A DNA stretch of 28,395 nt from a virus: positions 1 to 28,395 of IMG/VR virus record IMGVR_UViG_3300025128_000236; one strand, written 5' to 3'. Positions 1-4,715 of this stretch are shown piece after piece. The notes under the pieces were generated by a model. That model was not told the DNA's origin. It saw nothing but the letters and a program-made list of their open reading frames with translations, and ran no database searches. Position 1 is the stretch's first letter, and the number at the start of each line of letters is the position of its first letter. The position numbers were made by a program, and so were the translations under genes.

Positions 1-72
1 AGATTGGTACTTATCTATTTCTTTATCAATAAAAGTATGGAGTTGTTGCTTTGTTATATTTATGTGTTTCAT
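1..72 (-). CDS. Small hypothetical protein, cut by the left window edge
   Basis: The first 24 residues of a leftward gene are visible, starting MKHINITKQQLHTF and continuing off the window. The start at 72 was chosen because AGGAG lies at 77-81 just upstream of the ATG. The frame is open further, to an in-frame ATG pair ending at 168, but that start has no ribosome site and lies in the structured stretch at 101-222. The visible part is polar and helix-prone. Function cannot be judged. Confidence 0.55.
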   Translation of the reverse strand, partial: MKHINITKQQLHTFIDKEIDKYQS

Positions 73-100
73 AGCACTCCTATATTGTTTGGTTAGTTTC

Positions 101-222
101 GGAAGTATGCACCAAGATAACGATAGTTGGAAAACTACCCATAACATTTCGCATGGCTTGAACATCATTGAAGATTAGTCAATCACATACTCCCCCTTGA
201 TTGTTTTTATTGTGGACTAATC
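101..222 (-). other. Gene-free stretch with nested complementary segments, possible structured leader RNA
   Basis: Read on the minus strand, GATTAGTC (222-215) can pair with GACTAATC (180-173), and nested inside it CAATCA (203-198) pairs with TGATTG (185-180). The enclosed loop contains GGGAGTATG (194-186), which can pair with CATACTTCC (109-101) through 9 bp including one G-U pair, as in a pseudoknot. The wobble only works on the minus strand, which points to a leftward RNA upstream of the gene at 72-1. A five-pair TAGTT/AACTA hairpin lies at about 125-138. No known riboswitch class was recognised, and no convincing promoter was found. Confidence 0.35.
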
Positions 223-244
223 GTATACTAGAACGCCCACTAAC

Positions 245-279
245 AAAAAAGGATAGCCAACTCTCGCTGACTATCCTTT
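245..279 (-). terminator. Rho-independent terminator closing the leftward gene at 310-582
   Basis: AAAGGATAG (248-256) and CTATCCTTT (271-279) form a perfect 9-bp stem around a 14-base loop. On the minus strand the stem is followed by a run of six T (250-245), the usual intrinsic terminator layout. It lies about 30 bases beyond the stop of the 310-582 gene. A smaller CATACT/AGTATG hairpin at 288-305 lies between the two. Confidence 0.85.
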
Positions 280-309
280 AGTTATAACATACTAGATTGA
301 GTATGTCAA

Positions 310-582
310 TCAGTTCTCAACATCTGATACTTCAGGTTGTTGAAGTTCCGTTTGTGGTACTGGTGGATTTGTAGGTATAACCATATTATGTTTTTCCCAC
401 AAAGCCGTATCACTATTCCAATAGGTTAAAGCGTCTCTAGCAAGTCTTAACTCATACATTAATTCTTGTGTAGGTTTGCCTTTGTTCTCTATCAGAACTA
501 AACAATTAAGAAGTTTCTTTCTTAATGTTCTTCGCCACTTCAACTCCCAAGATGTATCTATTGAGGGTGTATTATCTGACAT
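310..582 (-). CDS. Hypothetical protein, 90 aa
   Basis: A predicted helical, charged N-terminal two thirds (a basic RRTLRKKLLN segment near residue 17-26, then an amphipathic stretch containing RLARDALTYW near 46-55) is followed by a proline- and glutamine-rich acidic tail. I do not recognise the family. The ATG at 582 is supported by AAAGGAG at 591-597. It has its own promoter (610-638), a 10-bp dyad across the expected transcription start, and its own terminator at 245-279, so it behaves as a single-gene, separately controlled unit. That arrangement, with the position in the left control region, suggests an early or regulatory small protein, which is inference only. Confidence 0.75.
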   Translation of the reverse strand: MSDNTPSIDTSWELKWRRTLRKKLLNCLVLIENKGKPTQELMYELRLARDALTYWNSDTALWEKHNMVIPTNPPVPQTELQQPEVSDVEN

Positions 583-609
583 ATATGTACTCCTTTGTTG
601 AGTACATAT
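583..609. promoter_or_regulatory. Ten-base-pair dyad at the start point of the 310-582 promoter, candidate operator
   Basis: ATATGTACTC (583-592) and GAGTACATAT (600-609) are perfect inverted copies separated by seven bases. The dyad runs from just after the -10 box of the minus-strand promoter, across the expected start point near 603, to the base next to the ATG at 582. The ribosome site AAAGGAG lies partly in its centre. A dimeric repressor bound here would block transcription; a hairpin in read-through RNA would also cover the ribosome site. Confidence 0.6.
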
Positions 610-638
610 GTTATAGCATTAATCTTTGTTATTGTCAA
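610..638 (-). promoter_or_regulatory. Sigma70-type promoter for the 310-582 gene
   Basis: On the minus strand TTGACA (638-633) and TATAAC (615-610) are separated by exactly 17 bases (632-616). The expected start near 603 gives a leader of about 20 bases with a good ribosome site. The -35 box and spacer overlap the last codons of the 619-786 gene. Confidence 0.75.
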
Positions 639-786
639 CTAGCTTTGATATCTCTTGTATCTTTTCATCTAGCTTATGTAGTTCAGAATAGAACACAGAA
701 TCTTTTAGATATTTTGTTTTAAGTTCAATCATAAGTTCATCAAACTTTTTTAACTTTAATTGTATTTGTTTAGCTAATTTTGTCAT
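619..786 (-). CDS. Small hypothetical coiled-coil-like protein, 55 aa
   Basis: A leftward 55-residue reading frame starting MTKLAKQIQLKLKKF. It is very rich in lysine, glutamate and leucine with hydrophobic residues spaced as in an amphipathic helix (LKKFDELMIELK), so a helical or coiled-coil protein is likely. Its first 17 bases overlap the end of the 770-931 gene, consistent with translational coupling; there is no strong ribosome site of its own. It is the third gene of a tight leftward trio. Function is unknown, and its reality rests on the packing of the trio rather than on homology. Confidence 0.6.
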   Translation of the reverse strand: MTKLAKQIQLKLKKFDELMIELKTKYLKDSVFYSELHKLDEKIQEISKLVDNNKD

Positions 787-931
787 CTGCTACCAACTCT
801 ATAAATTTATCTGCATTAAACTTTGGATTATCTTTTTTAAAATACTCACAAAGTTTTAGTAGTATCATATGTTCATTTTTACTATACTTGTTTAGTATCG
901 TACCTATTGCTATGTAATCTTTTTTTGTCAT
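770..931 (-). CDS. Small hypothetical protein, 53 aa
   Basis: A leftward 53-residue frame starting MTKKDYIAIGTILNKY. AAAGGA lies six bases before the ATG at 931. The sequence reads as two helices with a conserved-looking FKKDNPKFNADKF stretch before a last helix. Short proteins beginning MTKKDY are, to my memory, common in pelagiphage-like genomes, but their role is not established. It overlaps the upstream gene (882-1037) by 50 bases and the downstream gene by 17, so the three are probably one transcript from the promoter at 1044-1072. Confidence 0.65.
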   Translation of the reverse strand: MTKKDYIAIGTILNKYSKNEHMILLKLCEYFKKDNPKFNADKFIELVADDKIS

Positions 932-1037
932 TTAGTTCCTTTAAAAATTTTTCACATCTTTTAACATATGCTTTTGGTAAGTCTTTGTTATCATATATGA
1001 AATAATTTAATAAATTATATTTTTTTGTTTTAATCAT
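882..1037 (-). CDS. Small basic hypothetical protein, 51 aa, apparently leaderless
   Basis: A leftward 51-residue frame starting MIKTKKYNLLNYFIY, strongly basic with a C-terminal half rich in lysine and arginine (LNDKKRLHSNRYD). The promoter TTGACA-17-TATACT at 1044-1072 ends only six bases before the ATG, so transcription would begin on, or within a base or two of, the A of the start codon. No ribosome site can therefore exist, and the gene would be translated as a leaderless message. It shares 50 bases with the next gene in another frame. Function unknown; the basic character would suit nucleic-acid binding. Confidence 0.6.
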   Translation of the reverse strand: MIKTKKYNLLNYFIYDNKDLPKAYVKRCEKFLKELNDKKRLHSNRYDTKQV

Positions 1038-1043
1038 AAGGTC

Positions 1044-1072
1044 AGTATATAAAAAAACCCCACGACTGTCAA
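1044..1072 (-). promoter_or_regulatory. Sigma70-type promoter embedded in a terminator
   Basis: On the minus strand TTGACA (1072-1067) and TATACT (1049-1044) are separated by 17 bases (1066-1050). The -35 box is in the loop of the terminator hairpin at 1055-1089, and the terminator T-run forms part of the spacer. The expected start is at about 1037, the first base of the ATG of the 882-1037 gene. Confidence 0.7.
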
Positions 1073-1089
1073 TAGCAATCGCAGGGTTT
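1051..1089 (-). terminator. Leftward intrinsic terminator after the 29-aa peptide gene
   Basis: On the minus strand AAACCCTGCGA (1089-1079) pairs with TCGTGGGGTTT (1065-1055) through 11 pairs, two of them G-U, followed by seven T (1057-1051). Because the wobble pairs become mismatches on the other strand, the terminator is directional. It stops transcripts of the 1108-1197 gene while the next promoter begins inside it. Confidence 0.8.
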
Positions 1090-1107
1090 AGGTTTTATAT
1101 AACATGA

Positions 1108-1197
1108 TTACACCATTTGTAATATCATTTTAATTATAGGCATTACTACTAATATAAAAAAAGGTATGCCCATAATCATAGTATATATAAGATACAT
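1108..1197 (-). CDS. Single-span membrane micro-protein, 29 aa
   Basis: A leftward 29-residue frame starting MYLIYTMIMGIPFF. Almost all residues are hydrophobic apart from one lysine near position 24, so it is essentially one membrane-spanning helix. AAGGAG lies about seven bases before the ATG, a consensus promoter sits at 1228-1256 and a clear terminator follows at 1051-1089, giving a complete single-gene transcription unit. Such a complete unit around so short a frame argues that it is real. It could be a membrane-active inhibitor, a holin-like or a host-takeover peptide; none can be shown. No charged C-terminal tail typical of holins is present. Confidence 0.65.
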   Translation of the reverse strand: MYLIYTMIMGIPFFILVVMPIIKMILQMV

Positions 1198-1227
1198 AAC
1201 GCTTTCTCCTTTCATATTATTAAATTC

Positions 1228-1256
1228 ACCCTAGCATACCTATATGTATGTGTCAA
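1228..1256 (-). promoter_or_regulatory. Leftward promoter of the divergent pair
   Basis: On the minus strand TTGACA (1256-1251) and TAGGGT (1233-1228) lie 17 bases apart, and a TG one base before the -10 makes it an extended -10 promoter. The expected start near 1221 leaves a 24-base leader with AAGGAG before the 29-aa peptide gene. Confidence 0.7.
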
Positions 1257-1262
1257 ACTCAT

Positions 1263-1291
1263 TTGACGAAAGCATATAAGTTTGATATAGT
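1263..1291 (+). promoter_or_regulatory. Rightward promoter of the divergent pair
   Basis: TTGACG (1263-1268) and TATAGT (1286-1291) are separated by 17 bases. The expected start near 1298 gives a 24-base leader with AAAGGAG before the ATG at 1322. Its -35 box is only six bases from the -35 box of the leftward promoter, and the two form an inverted repeat GTCAAA-CTCA-TTTGAC (1252-1267). Confidence 0.75.
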
Positions 1292-1321
1292 TAAAACATA
1301 ATCAATAACAAAGGAGTGAGT

Positions 1322-1579
1322 ATGTTAATCAAAGGCGACCAACAGAACGATTTGAGAACATATAAGTTTTCAAATGGTTATACAATGCAAGAAACAATGC
1401 TACTTATGGCATTGAAAACACAAGCAAAATATAATTTGCTTATGACTAATCCTAAAGTAACGGGATATAGTTCATTTGCAAAAGCTGTAATTGCCAAGTT
1501 TAATTTAGGAAACAATACACCTAAAACTTGTAAAAAGTTATATCAATATCTAATAGAGAAAGGGTACTATGAAAGATAA
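1322..1579 (+). CDS. Hypothetical protein, 85 aa, first gene of the rightward small-gene operon
   Basis: The ATG at 1322 is preferred over the in-frame GTG at 1316 because the GTG lies inside the ribosome site AAAGGAG (1310-1316), while the ATG is correctly spaced from it. The protein is mostly helical: MLIKGDQQNDLRTYKF, then a stretch containing MQETMLLMALKTQAKYNLLM, then a basic C-terminal part (TPKTCKKLYQYLIEKGYYER) that could be a recognition helix. No family is recognised. It overlaps the next gene by 11 bases and is driven by the promoter at 1263-1291. Early timing is inferred from the sigma70-type promoter. Confidence 0.75.
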   Translation: MLIKGDQQNDLRTYKFSNGYTMQETMLLMALKTQAKYNLLMTNPKVTGYSSFAKAVIAKFNLGNNTPKTCKKLYQYLIEKGYYER

Positions 1580-1772
1580 TCATTATGCTACATTACTTGA
1601 AGAATTAGGTAATTTGAATAAAAACTTTGTGGCACACAATCAAATTATGAGTGTGTTTTTAAAGTTTGCTCTTGATAGTAGTAGTTATAAATCTAAAACT
1701 ACTAATGAGATAAACGCAAGTAGTAAAATAGAAAATGAAATACTACGAGCAATACATGAGGGAAACAACTAA
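1569..1772 (+). CDS. Hypothetical protein, 67 aa
   Basis: It starts 11 bases before the end of the preceding gene, so it is probably translated by coupling; there is no strong ribosome site of its own. The sequence begins MKDNHYATLLEELGNLNKNF, with a leucine-spaced helix, a serine- and lysine-rich middle, and an acidic helical end (KIENEILRAIHEGNN). No conserved domain is recognised. It is the middle gene of the three-gene rightward set between the divergent promoter and the hairpin at 1992-2023. Confidence 0.65.
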   Translation: MKDNHYATLLEELGNLNKNFVAHNQIMSVFLKFALDSSSYKSKTTNEINASSKIENEILRAIHEGNN

Positions 1773-1773
1773 A

Positions 1774-1965
1774 ATGACAAATGAAAATGATCAAAATGCT
1801 CTAGACTTTGTAAGGGCTAGTAATCACGATAAGTTATATCAAGCTACACTTAAAGAAGTTCAAACTAATTTAAGTGAAGAAGTTCAAACCAAAATAAAAG
1901 ATATGCTTAAAACACAATCACCCGAGCAAGTGAAACAAGCTATCTATTTATTTTTTAAAACATAA
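1774..1965 (+). CDS. Hypothetical protein, 63 aa
   Basis: The ATG at 1774 is two bases after the stop of the previous gene, with GAGGGA about ten bases upstream. An in-frame ATG at 1735 exists but would overlap the previous gene by 38 bases and lacks a ribosome site. The protein is acidic and helical (MTNENDQNALDFVRASNHDK, then ATLKEVQTNLSEEVQTKIKD) and ends in an aromatic-hydrophobic helix (QAIYLFFKT). Family unknown. It is the last gene of its operon. Confidence 0.65.
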   Translation: MTNENDQNALDFVRASNHDKLYQATLKEVQTNLSEEVQTKIKDMLKTQSPEQVKQAIYLFFKT

Positions 1966-1991
1966 AAAACTTTAGTTCCCTCTAAAGGTTA

Positions 1992-2023
1992 GGCATAGCT
2001 AGTGAAGTCTTACTAGCTATGTC
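1992..2023 (+). terminator. Hairpin ending the rightward small-gene operon
   Basis: CATAGCTAGT (1994-2003) and ACTAGCTATG (2012-2021) form a perfect 10-bp stem with an 8-base loop, extendable by two further pairs including one wobble. It lies about 30 bases after the last stop. The T-run is imperfect (tctttgtaaaattttt), so it may stop transcription only partly. Confidence 0.6.
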
Positions 2024-2081
2024 TTTGTAAAATTTTTCCAATTATAATCACACGCTACTTTGAATCTATGTCTTTGTAAAA
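2017..2081 (+). repeat. Sixteen-base direct repeat, two copies
   Basis: CTATGTCTTTGTAAAA occurs exactly at 2017-2032 and again at 2066-2081, 49 bases apart, in the non-coding gap 1966-2291. The first copy begins inside the descending arm of the hairpin at 1992-2023. Confidence 0.7.
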
Positions 2082-2156
2082 ATATAGTAATTTTTTTTTC
2101 GTGTAAAAGTTGTAAAGAACAAAGCAAGAACAAAAGTAGTACATAATTACACGCTA
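2044..2156 (+). repeat. Fourteen-base direct repeat, two copies with one mismatch
   Basis: ATAATCACACGCTA (2044-2057) and ATAATTACACGCTA (2143-2156) lie 99 bases apart, interleaved with the 16-base repeat and followed by an A/T-rich stretch with nine T in a row at 2091-2099. They could be protein binding sites or part of a replication start. The rest of the gap to the promoter at 2231 holds no readable gene. Confidence 0.55.
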
Positions 2157-2230
2157 AAATGTTCTCATTTTTCAACTAAAAGTAGAAACCCAAAATGGGC
2201 GTATATATAATAAAATGAACTGATATTTAT

Positions 2231-2259
2231 TTGACGCTTTAATATACATATTGTAAGGT
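2231..2259 (+). promoter_or_regulatory. Sigma70-type promoter for the 2292-3320 gene
   Basis: TTGACG (2231-2236) and TAAGGT (2254-2259) are separated by 17 bases. The expected start near 2266 leaves a leader of about 26 bases with AAGGAG. The -35 box is the same TTGACG as in the promoter at 1263. The start point also argues against the upstream ATG at 2265. Confidence 0.65.
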
Positions 2260-2291
2260 GGTATATGTTCAATTTAACAAAAAGGAGAAAA

Positions 2292-3320
2292 ATGAACACA
2301 CTAAAAAAAGAAAATCAACCTAAAGTTGATTTACAAAAAACAACTTGGACAAGTGTTCAAGATGTAGCCAAAAGCGAAAAACAAGCTAATGGAAAACTTT
2401 TATATATTACTAAAAATTTATTTAGTATGTATAAAAATAATCAAATCAATATTACTAAATATTTTGATGAAACTGAAAACGACACATCAGTTAAAAAAAT
2501 ATTTTTTAATACTGACGGAACAAGAAAAACCCTGATTGCAAAAGATTTTAGTTTATTTGTTGATCGGGTTTTAATTCCTGCAATGGGTCAAAACTTGGAA
2601 AATTTCAGAAAATGGTATTTGTATGAATACCAAGTTTTAATAAGTGTTTCTCCATGTTTTTTATTTTTAATAGATAATGAAAAACACATTAATATTGACA
2701 CACTTTTAAACGAGGAAACTGACCCCGTTCAAATTGGTTTAGATTGGAAAATCTTTAATTTTAAAGATTTAAAAGATCAAAACCAAGCTATTTTCAGATC
2801 AAATTTTGTTAAGAAATTTTTTCTTGAAAGTGAACAAGGAAAGCCATATTATACAACTTTTAGAGGTGAAAGGGGTTTTGTAGATATGGTTAAGACTTGG
2901 TTTGTTCCAAAAATTGTAAGCAATGAAATAGTTAAAAATGCAACTGTTTCTCCCTTTGCTATGCAATTGAAAAAACTTGTTGAAAAGGACAAAGGACTAT
3001 TTGATAAAAATACACTTTTAACAAAAGTTTCAACTAGCCCTGATGTTCCTGAAACCGATAAGCAAAATGCAAGATTAAGACAAGGAGTTGAAATTAATCT
3101 TTGTCAGGATATTGCCGAGAAGAATATAGAATTAATTGCAAGTGCTGAAAGTGAATCAGCAACAAACGCATTAATTAAATTATATTCTTTAATTGGTTTC
3201 CACTTGGAAGATGTTAAAGTTTATGGAAAATCAAAGGCAAAAATAAACTTAAACCCAAGAGTGAATAATAAGGAAATACCCATATCAAGTGATTTAATTA
3301 AATATTGCAATAATATTTAA
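2292..3320 (+). CDS. Unrecognised 342-aa protein, single-gene unit in the control region
   Basis: The ATG at 2292 is taken because AAGGAG precedes it with good spacing; the ATG at 2265 has no ribosome site and falls on the expected transcription start. The protein is lysine-rich with a charged N-terminal tail and a globular middle of alternating aromatic and charged residues (FRKWYLYEYQVLISVSPC near residues 114-131 and YYTTFRGERGFVDMVKTWF near 194-212). The last third is helical. No catalytic motif, membrane segment or signal peptide is seen and I do not recognise the family. It has its own promoter and a strong hairpin after the stop, and is the only large gene left of the late operon, so an early or middle function such as host takeover or replication support is possible but unproven. 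Confidence 0.8.
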   Translation: MNTLKKENQPKVDLQKTTWTSVQDVAKSEKQANGKLLYITKNLFSMYKNNQINITKYFDETENDTSVKKIFFNTDGTRKTLIAKDFSLFVDRVLIPAMGQNLENFRKWYLYEYQVLISVSPCFLFLIDNEKHINIDTLLNEETDPVQIGLDWKIFNFKDLKDQNQAIFRSNFVKKFFLESEQGKPYYTTFRGERGFVDMVKTWFVPKIVSNEIVKNATVSPFAMQLKKLVEKDKGLFDKNTLLTKVSTSPDVPETDKQNARLRQGVEINLCQDIAEKNIELIASAESESATNALIKLYSLIGFHLEDVKVYGKSKAKINLNPRVNNKEIPISSDLIKYCNNI

Positions 3321-3338
3321 TAATACCAAGTAATTAAC

Positions 3339-3375
3339 AAGGGGAATTTTAGGTACAAAACCTAAAGTTCCCCTT
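3339..3375 (+). terminator. Strong hairpin after the 2292-3320 gene
   Basis: AAGGGGAA-T-TTTAGGT (3339-3354) and ACCTAAA-G-TTCCCCTT (3360-3375) form a 16-bp stem with one U-G pair and a 5-base loop. It follows the stop codon by 18 bases. There is no immediate T-run; a run of seven T comes about 23 bases later, so it may act as a terminator or as a 3' end protected from nucleases. Confidence 0.7.
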
Positions 3376-3767
3376 AGTGTTTATAGGTGTTAATCATTTT
3401 TTTATTAAAAAATTTTTGGGGTACACTTCGTTCCCCCCAAACCCCATAAGGAATACCTAGAGGTATTCTCTAAATTTACCCAAAAAATTTTCTTAACGTA
3501 CCCTATGCGTGTGCCACGGGGGGTATCCTATATACTATATATACGGACACCAGAAAATCTCTAGAATCCATGTAAACCACCTAGTGGCTGTATTTTAGGG
3601 ATAAATATTCCGACAATATTCCTAGGAATACCCTAGGGGGTAGCTGTATATTTACCCTGAGTATATATATATAGGCTCCCTGGGGGGTTCCTATGAACAT
3701 TATACACCCTATTTCCAATTTTGTCTAGTACTATTTTGTCGCAGTCTACATTATTATAAAAAAACAC
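3376..3767. other. Gene-free region rich in CTAG-centred palindromes and G/C runs
   Basis: No credible reading frame is present. The stretch holds TTTGGGG/CCCCAAA (3415-3421 and 3435-3441), GAATACCT-AG-AGGTATTC (3451-3468), the perfect 14-base palindrome TATTCCTAGGAATA (3617-3630), TACCC/GGGTA around CCCTAGGG (3629-3642) and ATAGG/CCTAT around a GGGGGG run near 3672-3694. CTAG occurs six times. GGAATACC-like motifs recur on both strands. It lies between the early genes and the terminase genes, so it may hold regulatory sites or a packaging start (cos or pac). That role is inference from position. Confidence 0.5.
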
Positions 3768-3796
3768 TTGACAAAATTGAATATAAGTACTATAAT
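3768..3796 (+). promoter_or_regulatory. Perfect-consensus sigma70 promoter for the late operon
   Basis: TTGACA (3768-3773), 17 bases, TATAAT (3791-3796): both boxes and the spacing match the bacterial consensus exactly. The expected start near 3803 gives a leader of about 80 bases before the first gene at 3883. No similar strong promoter was noticed downstream, so it may drive most of the head and tail genes. Confidence 0.85.
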
Positions 3797-3882
3797 AGGT
3801 AGTATATATTATTCAAAGGACACACATACACGCACATAACATATAAGTTAACAAGGGTCATCACGAATAATATAAAAAATTT

Positions 3883-4260
3883 ATGAAGTTTGAAGCTAAC
3901 ATACCAAGTTATTTAAAAACAGGAGCTGGATCTTTTCCAGTGGGTAGCAAAGGTGCACCCAAAATAAAAAAAGAAACTAATTTTTACGAACAAGCTAAAA
4001 AAGGTTTTGATATTCCTATAACAAATGTTAGCTCAACACCAGTTTTTGCACCAGTAGGTGAAACAGAAAGACCAAGTGTTAATTTTTTTGATAGTATGCA
4101 AACAAATATGGATAAAGTAGAACCTGTTAATCCGTTTAAACCTAAACCAATAGGTCCATTACCAGATGATCCTACTAAACCAGTTAACCCTTTTACACCT
4201 AAACCAAAAGAAATAGCAAAAACTGATGAAAAAACAAATGAAGATATCTTTATTGGCTAA
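3883..4260 (+). CDS. Proline-rich hypothetical protein, 125 aa, first gene of the late operon
   Basis: It starts MKFEANIPSYLKTGAGSF and has no visible ribosome site; the ATG follows an A/T-only stretch about 80 bases after the expected transcription start. The middle is extended and polar, and residues about 84-112 repeat a proline-lysine pattern (VNPFKPKP, then VNPFTPKP), suggesting an unfolded linker or protein-binding tail. No family is recognised. It sits 35 bases before the small terminase gene, so a role in packaging or virion assembly is possible. Confidence 0.7.
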   Translation: MKFEANIPSYLKTGAGSFPVGSKGAPKIKKETNFYEQAKKGFDIPITNVSSTPVFAPVGETERPSVNFFDSMQTNMDKVEPVNPFKPKPIGPLPDDPTKPVNPFTPKPKEIAKTDEKTNEDIFIG

Positions 4261-4295
4261 AGATTTGCCATTTAAAGAAATAATGGAGATAATAA

Positions 4296-4715
4296 ATGCA
4301 AACAATGGATTCTTCTATAACAAAGACTCAAAAAAGAAACTTAACAGATATGCAGGAAAAGTTTCTAGACGTATTGTTCGGAGAAGCGAAGGGAAATCCA
4401 CGGGAGGCAGCTCGCATAGCTGGTTATTCGGAGCATAGTTATCCCAAAGTAATACGGAATTTAAAAAAAGAAATCACAGAGTTGGCGGAAACCCACTTAT
4501 CAACGCACTCTGCAAAAGCAGCTACTCGGTTAACTGACCTACTAGACGAAGACGGGACCACACCACACTCTAACATTCGTCTAGCAGCTGCGAACTCAGT
4601 GTTAGACAGAGTGGGTATAACAAAAAAAGACCAACTAGATATAAGTATGAAAGCATTGCATGGAATATTTATATTACCACCAAAGGATATTAGTAAAGAT
4701 GACAGTAAAAAGTAA
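4296..4715 (+). CDS. terS: Terminase small subunit
   Basis: This 139-residue protein should recognise phage DNA and start packaging by delivering it to the large terminase at the portal. An N-terminal helix-turn-helix-type region (residues about 18-58, with MQEKFLDVLFGEAKGNPREA then ARIAGYSEHSYPKVIRNLKK) matches the DNA-binding domain of small terminases. A central helical oligomerisation part (about 70-113, AAANSVLDRVGI) and a short C-terminal tail with GIFILPPK, where partners of the large subunit often bind, follow. GGAG lies seven bases before the ATG at 4296. The large subunit is encoded 635 bases downstream, as expected. Assignment is from motif and position. Confidence 0.8.
   Translation: MQTMDSSITKTQKRNLTDMQEKFLDVLFGEAKGNPREAARIAGYSEHSYPKVIRNLKKEITELAETHLSTHSAKAATRLTDLLDEDGTTPHSNIRLAAANSVLDRVGITKKDQLDISMKALHGIFILPPKDISKDDSKK

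Noticed and set aside
107-178. Plus-strand 23-codon frame starting MHQDNDSWK
   Set aside because: No ribosome site or promoter, and it lies in the stretch better explained by paired segments.
101-222. Hammerhead ribozyme, group I intron end, or tRNA
   Set aside because: The conserved cores (CTGATGA with GAAA, P7-type pairing, cloverleaf with TTC arm) were not found.
525-722. Plus-strand 65-aa frame
   Set aside because: It lies opposite two minus-strand genes that have promoter, ribosome site and overlap support, has no ribosome site and reads as hydrophobic-aromatic noise.
1992-2023. Attachment site (att) for integration
   Set aside because: No integrase or tRNA fragment in the window; the dyad is explained as a hairpin after an operon.
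2017-2156. CRISPR array
   Set aside because: Only two copies of each repeat with unequal spacing, and no cas genes.
4226-4438. Plus-strand 70-aa frame
   Set aside because: It overlaps the small terminase by 143 bases in another frame and lacks a ribosome site; the terminase start has GGAG at ideal spacing.
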